Of a stretch of DNA of 64,000 nt, positions 11,393-22,296 are shown one piece after another. Origin of the DNA: Drechslera avenae. Its lineage: Eukaryota; Ascomycota; Dothideomycetes; Pleosporales; Pleosporaceae. Position numbers and translations under genes: made by a program. Position 1 is the first letter of the stretch. Every line of letters starts with the position of its first letter. The stretch is from contig JAXRVH010000026.1 in the NCBI GenBank assembly GCA_034640345.1, forward strand, positions 62,001 to 126,000. Direction: 5' to 3'. The notes below the pieces were generated by a model, which was not told the DNA's origin, did not search any database, and saw nothing but the letters and a program-made list of their open reading frames with translations.

Positions 11393-13832
11393 ATGGCTGT
11401 CGCCGTAGATGACGGGCAGTTCCTCAAGCAGGCGACTGGCCGCAACACACGTGGCCTACTCCGAGTTATTATCCTGTGCCTCATTGCAGGTGCTGCTGTG
11501 AGCAGCCGCCTGTTCTCAGTAATTCGGTTCGAGAGCATCATTCACGAGTGTTGGTACTCCAATTCAGCCATAACAGAGCAATTGACTGACATGGGAGTGC
11601 AGTCGATCCTTGGTTCAACTTCCGAGCAACCAAATACCTCGTACAAAATGGCTTCTACAGTTTCTGGGACTGGTTCGACGACCGTATGTGTCCCTCAGCC
11701 GCACATATTACAGCCTTTTGTGGACACATTAGGACAAGCAATTGACTGACGTGGTTGTACAGGAACATGGCATCCCCTCGGACGAGTGACTGGTGGTACT
11801 CTCTACCCCGGATTGATGGTCACCAGCGGTGTCATCTACCACCTCCTCCGCGCTCTCGCCCTTCCGGTCGATATCCGTAACATCTGTGTCCTCCTCGCGC
11901 CGGGCTTCTCGGGTCTGACTGCGTTTGCGACATACCTCCTGACCAACGAGATGGTCACCTCGCCATCAGCTGGTTTGCTCGCCGCAGCCTTCATGGGCAT
12001 CACGCCCGGTTACATCTCGCGATCAGTAGCCGGAAGTTACGATAACGAGGCCATTGCCATCTTCCTGCTTGTCTTCACCTTCTTCCTCTGGATCAAGGCT
12101 GTTAAACTTGGGTCAATATTCTGGGGTGCATTGACCGCGCTGTTCTACGGATACATGGTGTCAGCGTGGGGTGGATACGTATTCATCACAAACTTGCTGC
12201 CCCTGCATGCTTTCGTCCTAATCTGCATGGGACGCTACAGTCCGAGGTTGTACGTCAGCTACACTTCGTGGTATGCACTCGGCACGCTTGCGAGTATGCA
12301 GATTCCGTTCGTCGGTTTCCTGCCTATTCGCAGTAGTGAGCACATGTCCGCGCTTGGTGTTTTTGGCCTTCTCCAGCTGGTCGCATTTGTCGACTGGGTC
12401 CGCGCACAGCTTCCCGGCAAGCAGTTCCAGACTCTCCTGCGCGCTCTGGTGCTGGGTGTGTTTGTCATCGGTGTCGGAGGACTAGTGCTTCTGACTGTAT
12501 CCGGAGTCATTGCGCCATGGACTGGCCGTTTCTACTCCCTCTGGGACACCGGATACGCCAAGATTCACATTCCCATCATCGCCTCCGTCTCCGAACATCA
12601 GCCTACCGCATGGCCTGCCTTCTTCTTCGATCTCAACATGATGATCTGGCTCTTCCCCGCCGGTGTTTACCTGTGCTTCCGCACCTTGACCGACGAGCAG
12701 GTCTTCATTGTCATCTACGCTGTGCTTGCTAGCTACTTCGCTGGTGTAATGGTCCGTCTCATGCTCACGCTGACACCCATTGTCTGTGTTGCGTCCGCGA
12801 TTGCCTTCTCGCAAATCTTGGACACGTACCTGGTAGTCAAGTCGCCCAAGCCTGCGACTGAAAACGGAAGCGCCGATGTTGCTTCAGTCGCTGCCGCGGT
12901 AGTAGTTCCCGACGGTCTCCGATCGATGCGCAACCCGCTTGTAGGTATCTACTCGTATGCCTCCAAGGTTACAGTTGCTGGTGCTTCCGCCATCTACCTG
13001 ATTCTCTTCGTCCTTCACTGCACTTGGGTTACCTCCAACGCTTACTCTTCGCCCTCGGTTGTGCTGGCATCCAGGCTTCCCGATGGCAGCCAGCACATCA
13101 TCGATGACTACCGTGAGGCATACTACTGGCTTAGGCAGAACACGCCCCAGGATGCCAAGATCATGTCTTGGTGGGATTACGGTTACCAGATTGGTGGTAT
13201 GGCCGACCGCCCCACTCTCGTCGACAACAACACTTGGAACAATACGCATATTGCTACTGTTGGCAAGGCAATGAGCTCCAGGGAGGAGGTCAGCTACCCG
13301 ATCATGCGCCAGCACGAAGTCGACTACGTCCTCGTCGTCTTTGGGGGTCTTCTTGGTTACTCTGGAGACGACATCAACAAGTTCCTTTGGATGGTCAGGA
13401 TTGCCGAAGGTATCTGGCCTGATGAGGTGCAGGAGCGTAGCTTCTTCACTTCCCGAGGCGAGTACCGTGTTGATGACGAGGCCACACCTACCATGAAGAA
13501 CAGCTTGATGTAAGTCATTTTGGTTCAGAGCAAATTTTCACATGTGCTAACAATTGCATAGGTACAAGATGTCGTACTACAACTACAACGCATTGTTTCC
13601 CGCCGGACAGGCCCAGGACCGTGTCCGTAACTCGCGTCTCCCTGCCCAGGGCCCTGAGCTCAGCACCATTGAGGAGGCCTTTACTAGTGAGAACTGGATC
13701 ATTAGGATTTACAAGGTCAAGGACCTTGACAACTTTGGCCGCGACCATCAAAGTGCCGTATCATTTGACAAGGGCCACAAGAAGAAGCGTTCCACTAAGA
13801 GGAAGGGCCCCAGGGTGCTTAGAGTGGAGTAG
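11393..13832 (+). CDS. STT3: Oligosaccharyltransferase catalytic subunit STT3
   Basis: Exons 11393-11549, 11603-11683, 11763-13509 and 13562-13832 join to 751 residues, close to the usual size of about 720-750. STT3 is the catalytic subunit of the ER-membrane oligosaccharyltransferase, moving the lipid-linked glycan onto Asn of N-x-S/T sequons. The signature WWDYG is near residue 548, followed by PTLVDNNTWNNTHIATVGKA, and the family DxxK-type motif appears as DDINKFLWM near 615. Many hydrophobic spans fit a polytopic membrane protein. Splice joins restore the conserved strings HEFDPWFNFRATKYLVQNG and WDWFDDRTWHPLGRVTGG. Intron 1 uses an unusual GTTGGT donor. Introns 1 and 2 share a 14-base string around the branch site. 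The basic C-terminus (KKKRSTKRKGP) is expected to face the cytosol. Confidence 0.96.
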
Positions 13833-14257
13833 ATACTCTGGATTCGTGAGAAATTTGGTGAAGAGTTCTAGCATCTGTATTAAAATAAAGCCATATCTGG
13901 CATAGTTCGCGGGCGGGCGTTATGGGCAGAATAAAAGAATTATTGACCCCCCGGCCGTAAGTTACCGTGTGGTGAGGTGCGGTGAGAGAGTATCTGGATT
14001 GGTCGAAAACGGTGGGGACTTGTACGTGTATCGTCGTTCACTTTGAGTTTCCTTAGACGGCAAAATCAATGCTCATGCGCAGATCTGTTTTGTCTTTCCC
14101 TCGATTGGCACAATATTTACATCTCTCACCACTTTCTTCTCAATCTCTCGTCGCGCGTTCCACATCTGTGGCCAAGTGACTTCTACGACTACGGGCCGCT
14201 CGCCGACCTTTCCCTGGATCTCAAGGCACACGCTCGCACCTACCAACACCTTCAACA
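13833..14257. other. Intergenic region, STT3 3' end and downstream promoter
   Basis: An AATAAA at 13884-13889, about 50 bases past the STT3 stop, is a plausible polyadenylation signal. The rest is the promoter and C/T-rich leader of the next gene. Confidence 0.45.
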
Positions 14258-16723
14258 ATGGCAAACGAAGAACAAAGAAGGGCCTTTCAGTCGTACATGG
14301 GCCGCGCTGGAGGCAGCAGCGCGCAAGGTCAAAGCCAGGGCCAGCCGATACCCCAGTACCCGGGCTCCATCGCCCAGCCAAGCAACCAGTATCTCTATAA
14401 CGTGTAAGTACGCAGTTGAGGCCTGGGGAAGATGCATGGCTAACTACGGCCGCTCACAGAAGTACCTATTTTTTGCCTGCTCTTTGGCTCCTGCCTTGAC
14501 GTTTGATGCAGCTCACACGTATTGTAGCAGTTTTTAGGACTCGGGATTCCTCCTGCGGCGCCAACACCTCCTCCCGCTGCAACATCTTCTGTCGCTTCGT
14601 TCCCTGGCTATCAGGGTGGGTACGCTCAGGCGGGGTACGGTCAAGGAGCGTACGGTCCGAGTGGTATTCCACAGCGCCCGCCGCCGCTCGGTGAGGCTCA
14701 GACACAGCCGCAAGGCCAGCAACAAATGCCATCACAAGCTGGATATTCGGGACAAGGCCAAATACCAGATAGCCACAACCCACAGTTCCCGCCTCAGCAG
14801 GGACAAAACGCTGGCTGGCAATACGGCGGTCCAAACACAGATATGGAGAAGCAGCGTAGTGTTCACTCGAGCGCTCTGGTTCCGACATCACGCAACACCC
14901 ATCAAGAGGTCGTGGAGTCAAGATCGAGACAGACGAGTGAGCAGTACCAGTATCAACAGTATGGACAATCACAGGCAGCTCAAGTCCCCGCACCACAGGT
15001 TGAAGAACTAGCTGTGCCAGTTATGCTATGTCACACCTGCAGTCACTGTGGCCAGATGCGATCCGCGGGATACCATCGCAACAATCCCGTAGTACCGGGG
15101 AAGCCTTTGGTCCCCGCGCCCTGCCGACGCTGCAAGAAGAAGCTTAAGAGCTCCTATCGCTCGAGCAGCAAGTACACACGTATCCGGAAATGCTCCGCGG
15201 ACGAGCCTTGCGATTGGCCTAGGAAGCCTGTTTACACTGATGCTGACTGCGGCGAGCGCAGGGGTAGACAGCGAAGCAGAGAAGAGGTCTACCTTACGCG
15301 GTACTCCCCTAGCCGCCCACGCATTGTGAGGAGAGAGTCTAGCCATGGGTATATGGGCCTGGGAGTCCTGCAGCAACCGGAGCAAGAGTTGAGGACTGAG
15401 AGAGTTATTCGTACCTCTTCTTTGAGTCCTCGTCCCTCTTCAAGGTACGCTGGCAAAGTCTGGCCCTCACCTGATATCGTGCGCACTAGAGTCACACGAT
15501 CAGACGAGGTGTATTCTGCAGTGCCTGAACCGCTTCCTCGTCCCACTCCAAGATCGGACGAGGTATGGCCTCCACCAGATGTCGTCCGTACTCACTCGTA
15601 CAGGAAGGTCGAAAGAAGCCCACGGCGCCGCGAGAGCTCTCGGATCATTGAACTCAGTCCGTCACCTCCGCCCCGAGCAAGATCTACGAGAGTCGTGTAT
15701 CGGAGTGCGTCGCAGGAACAGTTACAGAGGCGTCTTAGTGTCTCCCCGGCTCCTGTCAGCTACCGCGAAGAGCGTCGAAGCGAAGACGCCGAAACTCGTC
15801 TCAAGTCACATCCTCAGGCGTATCGCCCAGTCATTCCAGATCCTCGTACCCTCTCCAGGACATCCGATGAGACCTGCAGCAATACTGAGTCCATGTCGCG
15901 TAACCGCCTTCAGTCACCGAGTCGCAGTATACTGAAGTCCGCGGGCACAGATCGTGATACATCGTACCGGCGAAGGGATAGTATGCGTGACAACCAACAA
16001 AGCATGCATGTTGAAGCTAGAGGGCCACGAGTACACTTTGGCAGTGGAAGGAAGGAAGAGGAGTCTGTACCTGATCGTATGGGTAGATCACGCTACGTAG
16101 ACGACGGATTGGTAAGCGGCAACAACCACTACCTAGACTACTCTCGACAACAGAGTGTGGATAGAGCTCCGCCTATTCTGCCAACTCGAAACTTTGAGAA
16201 ACTTCGCATCCGGGACTCACCACCATCACAGCAAAGAGACTATGAAGACGAGATCCGCATCGACCGTCAACGTCGCATCTCGGCTTCTCCGCCTCCCAGA
16301 CAATTTGAACAAATCCGCGTTCGCCATACTTCCCCAACACCCCTCCGACGCACACCTAGAACCCCTCCTTCGCCGGACCGTACACCAAGACCTCTTTACC
16401 GCCACATTTCCCGTCCCCGGGCCATGGAGCGTGCACGCTCCCTCACACCACCACTGCTACCCCATCTCCACCTAAAAGAAGAAGAAGACCACACAGACTC
16501 TGACAGTGCACATTCCGCAGAAATTACCGAGGTTCGTAGTTGGAGGGGCATCGATGAACATGGCAAGCCGGCCACATTTGTTGAGGAGAGAAAGACGGTT
16601 AGAATGATCGATCAGGGTAGTGATCGGGGTGGGCTTGCAAGGGAGTATCGAGATATGGGACGGGGACAGAGGATGAGTGGAGGAGGAGAGAGGATGGCTG
16701 CAAGGTCCTGGAGGGATATTTAA
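14258..16723 (+). CDS. Arg/Pro-rich disordered protein with Cys motif
   Basis: Proposed exons 14258-14401 and 14531-16723 give 778 residues. Exon 1 begins MANEEQRRAFQSYMGRAGGS. The frame from 14531 continues smoothly with Gly/Tyr/Gln-rich sequence (YAQAGYGQGAYGPSG). Near residue 250 is a Cys-rich block, CHTCSHCGQMRS then CRRCKKKL, which could bind zinc. The middle and end are rich in Ser/Arg/Pro, with repeated segments of the type RSDEVWPPPDVVRTHS, and the C-terminus has WRGIDEHGKPATFVEERKTV. The only intron that keeps the frame uses a GTGTAAGT donor at 14402; the better-looking GTAAGT two bases on would shift the frame, so the junction is uncertain. I know no named family; similar proteins are annotated only as hypothetical. 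An RNA-binding or nuclear role is a guess from composition. Confidence 0.65.
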
Positions 16724-17639
16724 TCATACAGTGTAGGGTGGGTAAGAAGGGTTCTGTGGAGTTGTGTGTGTATGTGTGTGTTTGTGCAAAAGTTTCACTT
16801 GCAGGGGGCGGAGTTTATTGCTACCTGGTGGGTAGGTTGAGCAGATTGAAATGAACTTTTGTTTTTGATTTTGGCGGCATAGAGTAGTGATGGAGAAAAG
16901 ATTGGGATTCGAGATGACCATGATTTAATTGCATGATTTACAGGTGATTAACTGACAGGGAAATGACAGATGCGATGGGAGAGCTTGTGTATCCATCTTT
17001 CTTTGTCTTTTTTTTTGAAACGATTTGACATGAGGGAAGTCTGGTAATTTTTTTTTCCGCATTGGAGCGCTAGGGTATAAACATCCTCGCTTTTCTCACT
17101 CTCTTCTCTTCTTCCTCCTGTCTTGAACTCTACGATTTTTTTTAAAATCTAACCTTTGAAAACTCTTAGCAGGCATTGGGATGATGGTGCTTCTTTCTCC
17201 CTGCTGTGAGGGAGGTCGGCATACTAAACATGCCTAAGAATATCCCATGTGGTCGAGTAAAAGACAACATCAACTACATGAAAAGACTGAAAATAAATCG
17301 GTGCACGGGTTTTTGAAAAGGAAAAAAAAGTGTATGAGCGTACACTCTGTACGAACACTTGGCGGGACGGTGTCTGTGCATATAAAATCTCGCTCTCTCT
17401 TCAATAATCTTTTTACCTTTCCCTACATGCCGATTTCTCTATAGTACTTAAAAATTCGCTACGAAGACCTGATGTTTCTGGCTTCCTGCCTTTTTTTTTC
17501 TCTCTAAAATCAAAAGATTAGGAAGGAGTCTGCAATGATTGAAAGAAATCACAGCAGGTTTCATGTGCCGCTGGTTGTCCTATCTTCTCCCTCTATATTT
17601 TGGAACTTCTCTTTTTTTTCCCTCTAAAATCAGTAATCC

Positions 17640-17658
17640 AAGTGCCATGGTGGCACTT
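17640..17658. repeat. Inverted repeat centred on CCATGG
   Basis: AAGTGCCA and TGGCACTT form a perfect 8-base stem around TGG. A 10-base palindrome CGCCATGGCG follows at 17680-17689. Confidence 0.85.
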
Positions 17659-18854
17659 TTGAAACTATCTAGAGGAGTTCGCCATGGCGCTGTTTGTGGC
17701 GTCTGTTTCTCTCCTTTGGCTAAAAGCTCTACATTCATCTTACACATGCTGCATCTTTCTCTATTCGTTAATGTATTCCAGAAAAGTGGAGTTAAATCAC
17801 GTCTATGGAGGTGGAGGGCCGAGGTGGCACCTACAAAAGTCTCCGTTTCTTACCCTTCTTTTTCATTTTTGAAGAGGGTACAACACTAAAACAATTTGCT
17901 ACTAAATTATTCCTGCCTCAACATACCGTCTTGCCTCTTTCCTTTACTCTTTCTACTTGAACGACTTTATTACCTCTAATATAGATGGAGGACGTTGAAA
18001 GTGTATAAAAGGTATACGTCTTTTCTCGTCTTATGAAATAAGTGTATTGTACACATGGTCTTTTCTTAAATATTTGTTCGAAACTAGAACTTGGAACCGT
18101 CGATGACTTGCGTCTTTCTAGCTTTGTTGTTCTTACTTTCAATCGAAAAATAAACAAGAATCTAGCATGATAGCTCAACGACACAAAGGATGTGTATAAA
18201 TTCTATCCTTACTTCTTCTCTCGTCTTCTCTTACTCTACTACTACTACTACGATTCTAAAACTTTACACTAAATTAAAAAAAAATAGAACTCCAATCCTT
18301 TTATGTTTTCTAGGTCTGTCTTTTCTCTCTTTTAGTAGTGAAAAAAAAAATCGGAAATTCTTTCCATGAGGTTGTATAGGCGTTGAGAAAAATTATCTGC
18401 CTGTACCTCCAATGTTCCCTTTCCATCTTACTTTATTCTACTACAGCATTTCTAAAACCTTTGCACTAAGAGTACCATCTGAAAACTAAATGACTTGCGT
18501 TCTCTCTGCCTGTCTCTTTTCTTTTCTATGAAATGTATAGAATACAAGAGATATGGCCCAACGACGTCAAGAAGCTATAAAAAAGGTTTCTCGCTCTCGC
18601 TCTCGCCCTCTTCCTACTTTTCTTCCTCTTCTTTGCTCCATAAATTACACAGCCCTTTCTCCGAAGAGTTTAAACAAATAAAAACACGCACCGACATTCG
18701 CCCCCATGGTTTGTGCTTCTGCTCTTCCTCTGGGTAAAAAAGTGCATGCTTGTATTTTGAAATGAGTTGTGCCTCTGCCCTGGATTTATCAAGTACGAGC
18801 AATAAACACCACCACAACACCATGGCCATTTTGAATATGCAATATCTTTTATTA

Positions 18855-18868
18855 GCTACCATGGTAGC
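18855..18868. repeat. Perfect 14-base palindrome GCTACCATGGTAGC
   Basis: The sequence equals its own reverse complement and is the third CCATGG-centred palindrome in this spacer. Confidence 0.85.
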
Positions 18869-19077
18869 AGCATTTTGAACACACTGTTTGGAAGTAAAAA
18901 AAGAGAATATGTAAAAAGCTTTGGCAACATGGTAATAGAGCCTGTTAAGAATTCTGTTAGTTGTTCAAAATATTCTCAAAACTAAAGACGCACCACCTTC
19001 CATGTCAAGTTTCGTGATATTATTTGTATCTATCCGATATAACCTGCTTTTGCTATATAAAACATTCACCCTCCATC

Positions 19078-20421
19078 TTAGATGGCCTCCAAAACCCTCC
19101 CTTGCAAGGAGCAAAGCTCGACAATGGTCTTGACACTGCCCACCTCCTTCTTGCTCTCCTGCAGCCTCTGCTTGACAAACTCTTCTGTCGCGGCCTCGGC
19201 TTCCCTCGCCGTCTTGGCCCAGGCAACAACGTCCTTTGAGCCGGTGGGGAGGAGATGACTTTCGCCTGCGAGACGGAGTAGGGCGTCTTGGATATCTTGG
19301 TCTGCGGATGCGATTTGGGTTTCTAGGTAGACGGATAGCTGGAGAAGGGAGCGCTCGTTGTTTGCGATTTGGGAAAAGTGGGGGAGGTGGGGGAGGAGTT
19401 TAGTAATGGGTCTGTCTGGTCTAGACGACTTGGGTTGATTGGTGTCAGAGTCAGGGGCAGGCACAGCGGTGTCCTGGTTGAGTGATGGAATATCCAGCGG
19501 CTGTTGGAAGCTCGCGTGCACTTTGAGTAAGTTGGCACGTGCAGCCGTGTACTGGTCGTATGACTCGCGAACCTGGGTTTCTGCAGAAGCAAGATCAACG
19601 GGCGCTGCTTCGCTCATTGGGCGCTTCATGGGCGAGGCGTCCTCGGGGAACGTGGTTTCTTCTTCCATCTTGGCCAGTTCGTTTTGGACCCAGTCGACGA
19701 TTTCGTTTCTTGCTTGTTCGAGGGCGTATACTTGTGCCTGTAAGCTAGGCTCCTCCTGGGTCTCCTCGAGCGCTTTTTTACTTGCTGCCTGAGCACGCTC
19801 CATGGCCGCTCTTGCTTCGAGTACCTCCTGCTTGAGCTTGAAGATGCTCGCTTGGTCATCATGGGCTTGTGAGAGGTGGTCCAATCTCTCTACAGGCAGG
19901 TCTGGCTGCTCGCCGATTGCGCTCTTGACCAGATCTCGTGGGTCTGCTGAAGCGTTTGAAGGCTTCGCACTCAAGAGCTTCTCAAGGGACTCTTGGATCA
20001 CCTGAAGCTCTGCGTAGCGTCGGCGCTGCCGCAATAAAGACACATAGCTGCGCGTGACGTCATTGTCGTACTCTGACTCTGGCTGCGTGGGGTTCTCGTC
20101 CACGTGACGGTCGCGTAGCTGCTCTAGCGAAGCTTGAAGTTCGCAATGTCTAGCCTGTGCTTGGTTCCTAGCGCGGAGAGCCTGGAGGTAGTCCAGACGC
20201 GTGTCTTTCAAGCCTGGCGGGTTTGTATTGGCTACAGCCAGGGCTTGGGGACACTCGTGATTTAAGTGCTGATTCTGTGTTGCTGCGGTGACGGGCCTCA
20301 AGCTGGACGTGAGATATTTGGAGAGCGTCCGGCGAATCCTGAGTGTATCCTCCCGCGAGTTCACATACGAGGACAGTGCTCGGTCGACCTCGGAGATTGG
20401 ATATGATGTTTGGGATGGCAT
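19078..20421 (-). CDS. Coiled-coil protein of unknown function
   Basis: One exon read leftward from an ATG at 20421 encodes 447 residues. It begins MPSQTSYPISEVDRALSSYV. Long stretches rich in Glu, Gln, Lys, Arg, Leu and Ala (roughly residues 85-270 and 285-340) have heptad character, for example RRRYAELQVIQESLEKLL and LKQEVLEARAAMERAQAASK. The C-terminus ends VKTIVELCSLQGRVLEAI. No signal peptide, membrane span or catalytic motif is visible. The overall build resembles small cytoskeletal or complex-scaffold subunits (for example augmin or kinetochore components), but I cannot assign one. It converges on the Arg/Pro-rich gene across the repeat-bearing spacer. Confidence 0.8.
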   Translation of the reverse strand: MPSQTSYPISEVDRALSSYVNSREDTLRIRRTLSKYLTSSLRPVTAATQNQHLNHECPQALAVANTNPPGLKDTRLDYLQALRARNQAQARHCELQASLEQLRDRHVDENPTQPESEYDNDVTRSYVSLLRQRRRYAELQVIQESLEKLLSAKPSNASADPRDLVKSAIGEQPDLPVERLDHLSQAHDDQASIFKLKQEVLEARAAMERAQAASKKALEETQEEPSLQAQVYALEQARNEIVDWVQNELAKMEEETTFPEDASPMKRPMSEAAPVDLASAETQVRESYDQYTAARANLLKVHASFQQPLDIPSLNQDTAVPAPDSDTNQPKSSRPDRPITKLLPHLPHFSQIANNERSLLQLSVYLETQIASADQDIQDALLRLAGESHLLPTGSKDVVAWAKTAREAEAATEEFVKQRLQESKKEVGSVKTIVELCSLQGRVLEAI

Positions 20422-22296
20422 GTTGAGAAGCCACAGCTGAAGCCCGAAATAGACGGGGGACGGTGGCTCAGGGTCTGGGGATAAGTAGGCCGATTACTAG
20501 TGCTGGTGCTGGTGCTGGATAGCGTGCCCATATGTTTTTTTTTTTGATCGTGCGTATGGTCTGGAAAAAGGACGTAGGTGTCAGCGGCGGACGGCGCTGT
20601 AGGCGGTGAAGCTAGGCTTGGAAGGCGCTCGCTCGATTTGTTAGCGCGATTCGCGAACTTGGAGCCTTAACACGTGCCTGCATGCTTGGCGGGTGCACAA
20701 GACAGTGATGGCTGTCAAGAGGGGCTATGTGGCTGCATACGCGATCTACGGCTGCTACGAATGGAGTAACAGAGTTTGGTATATAGTACGAGCCACTCGG
20801 GGCGTCTACATCAATCAGGTACAAAAGTCATCTAGCCATTACAGGACTCGAAAGCCACCGGCCCCTTTCGACATGGCCATCACAACATGCACAGCTATTG
20901 AAATACCACATGGTAGTTGGGCACCACTCGGGCGATCTATTGGTGTCTCGTGGGAATGCGGGCGGAAGGGACTGTGAGTTTGTTCTGTCGTTTCAAAGAG
21001 GGGCCGAAATAGCGCCAGCTGGGTTCGCTGGAGATTGCACGCCCTCGACGCGATTATCTCAGCAACGCAACAACACCGCTTGGCCACGATCCAAACATCC
21101 AAGACAGGCGCGTCGACGGGGGCGTGAGAAGAGCGTGGTGGAGACGTGGGGAGGGGCGAGTTGTACATTTACGTCACATGGATATATCAGCCTGCAATGG
21201 CTCGGCAGTGTCGGCTGGTTTCAATCAAGGGACGCTGGCCATCCTTTTCCCTTTTCGAGTCGAATGACAGATAAGATGATTGACAGCGGCAGATCAGATA
21301 CCAAAAAGAAGTGCAGGTCAGCTTACGGCTACGATCGCTCGTGCTTCTCGTCTGTCGCTACTAGTACCGGACATGGCATCGTGACTATCGAGATTTATAG
21401 TGGACTAAGGTTCATGCGTACGAGGCTGGTAGGTGGAAAACGGCCTTTTCGGTTCGGGAGCTAGTCGGATCAGCAGCCGGCGCATTACTGCAGGGTCTAG
21501 GCCACAAGGGGTTGTGAGGTGAGAGCTTTGTGCCTCTGTCGCTGGGATATGGCCGCTGGTAGTGAAGCACTTGGTGATGGGCGAGTTGGCGGGACATGGC
21601 GGCTGTCTCGTCGCTATTCGGTCGGCCTGGCCTGGGAGGTTTAGGGTAGGGTAGGGGAGAGGGGGGGGGAGGGGGTAGCGGTGGATGACGCGACGAGGGA
21701 CAACACATCATCTGAGCTGCACCAATCGCACACCGCAACCACGGTTCTGCCGCGTAGATTTTTTTTGCTTCGAGGACTGACGGCCGAGTCCAATGTGCTG
21801 GCGGGCAAAGCAAAGATGCGAAACAAAAGCACTGGGGGCGGAGGAGGAGGTGCAGGACAGCAGGAGCCAACAGTGCACGGCAGAGGCCAGAGGGGCCAGA
21901 GAGGCCATGGGTTAGCGTGGGCTGTGGCTTGGCAGCACAGGGATGGGCGGATTCAGTGGACGTGGATTGGGGACTTATTTCGCTTGAAGTGTCGAAGCCC
22001 TGCCAGAAGTCCAACTGCCTTGACCCTCTCCTTTCCCGCCAGCAGCAGCAGCAGCGACAACAGCAGCACCAGTTCGACCCAAACTGGCACCTGGAGTCCT
22101 CGAGCCCTGCCGTCAACTCTTAGACATACACTGCTAACTCGGCCCATCTACAAAGCAAAAGCAATTGAATAGCTTTAGTCCCTGCATCGCGCTACCCCAG
22201 CTGCAACGCGCACCCTCACGCTGCGCAACTGCGTCACCGCCGTCTGCAGTCAACACCGTCGCCGGCTCTTCGCCAGGCGCCCCACCATCGCCCACG
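20422..22296. other. Divergent promoter region upstream of MSB1
   Basis: This 1.9 kb holds the 5' side of the leftward coiled-coil gene and the promoter and leader of MSB1. It contains an almost pure G tract around 21660-21675 and CAG-rich sequence around 22040-22075. Overlapping open frames on both strands (21412-22116 minus, 21681-22172 plus) are low-complexity and not convincing. Confidence 0.45.

Larger units (their letters stand above)
17076..19061 (+). repeat. Degenerate repeat array (TATAAA + pyrimidine modules)
   Basis: TATAAA occurs on the plus strand at 17076, 17381, 18004, 18195, 18576 and 19056. The first five are followed within about 5-30 bases by CTCG(C/T) inside a T/C tract. 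Two of these modules sit in a diverged direct repeat: ATGACTTGCGT at 18103 and again at 18490, with TATAAA 92 and 86 bases further on. A string CTAAAAC-N4/5-CACTAA appears at 18256 and 18451. TTTTTTTT-(C/T)-CTCTAAAATCA is seen near 17490-17510 and 17610-17630. The similarity is partial, so this is either an old decayed repeat family or a set of regulatory modules. Confidence 0.45.
16724..19077. other. Long AT-rich spacer between convergent genes
   Basis: This 2.35 kb gap lies between the 3' ends of a rightward and a leftward gene, so no promoter is expected, yet it is not featureless. It is AT-rich with many T8-T9 runs and pyrimidine tracts, repeated TATAAA-plus-pyrimidine modules and CCATGG-centred palindromes. 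No open frame looks like a protein. Confidence 0.6.

Noticed and set aside
21412..22172. Overlapping frames on both strands upstream of MSB1
   Set aside because: Proline- and glutamine-rich low complexity in a promoter region, no motif, and each is the other's mirror.
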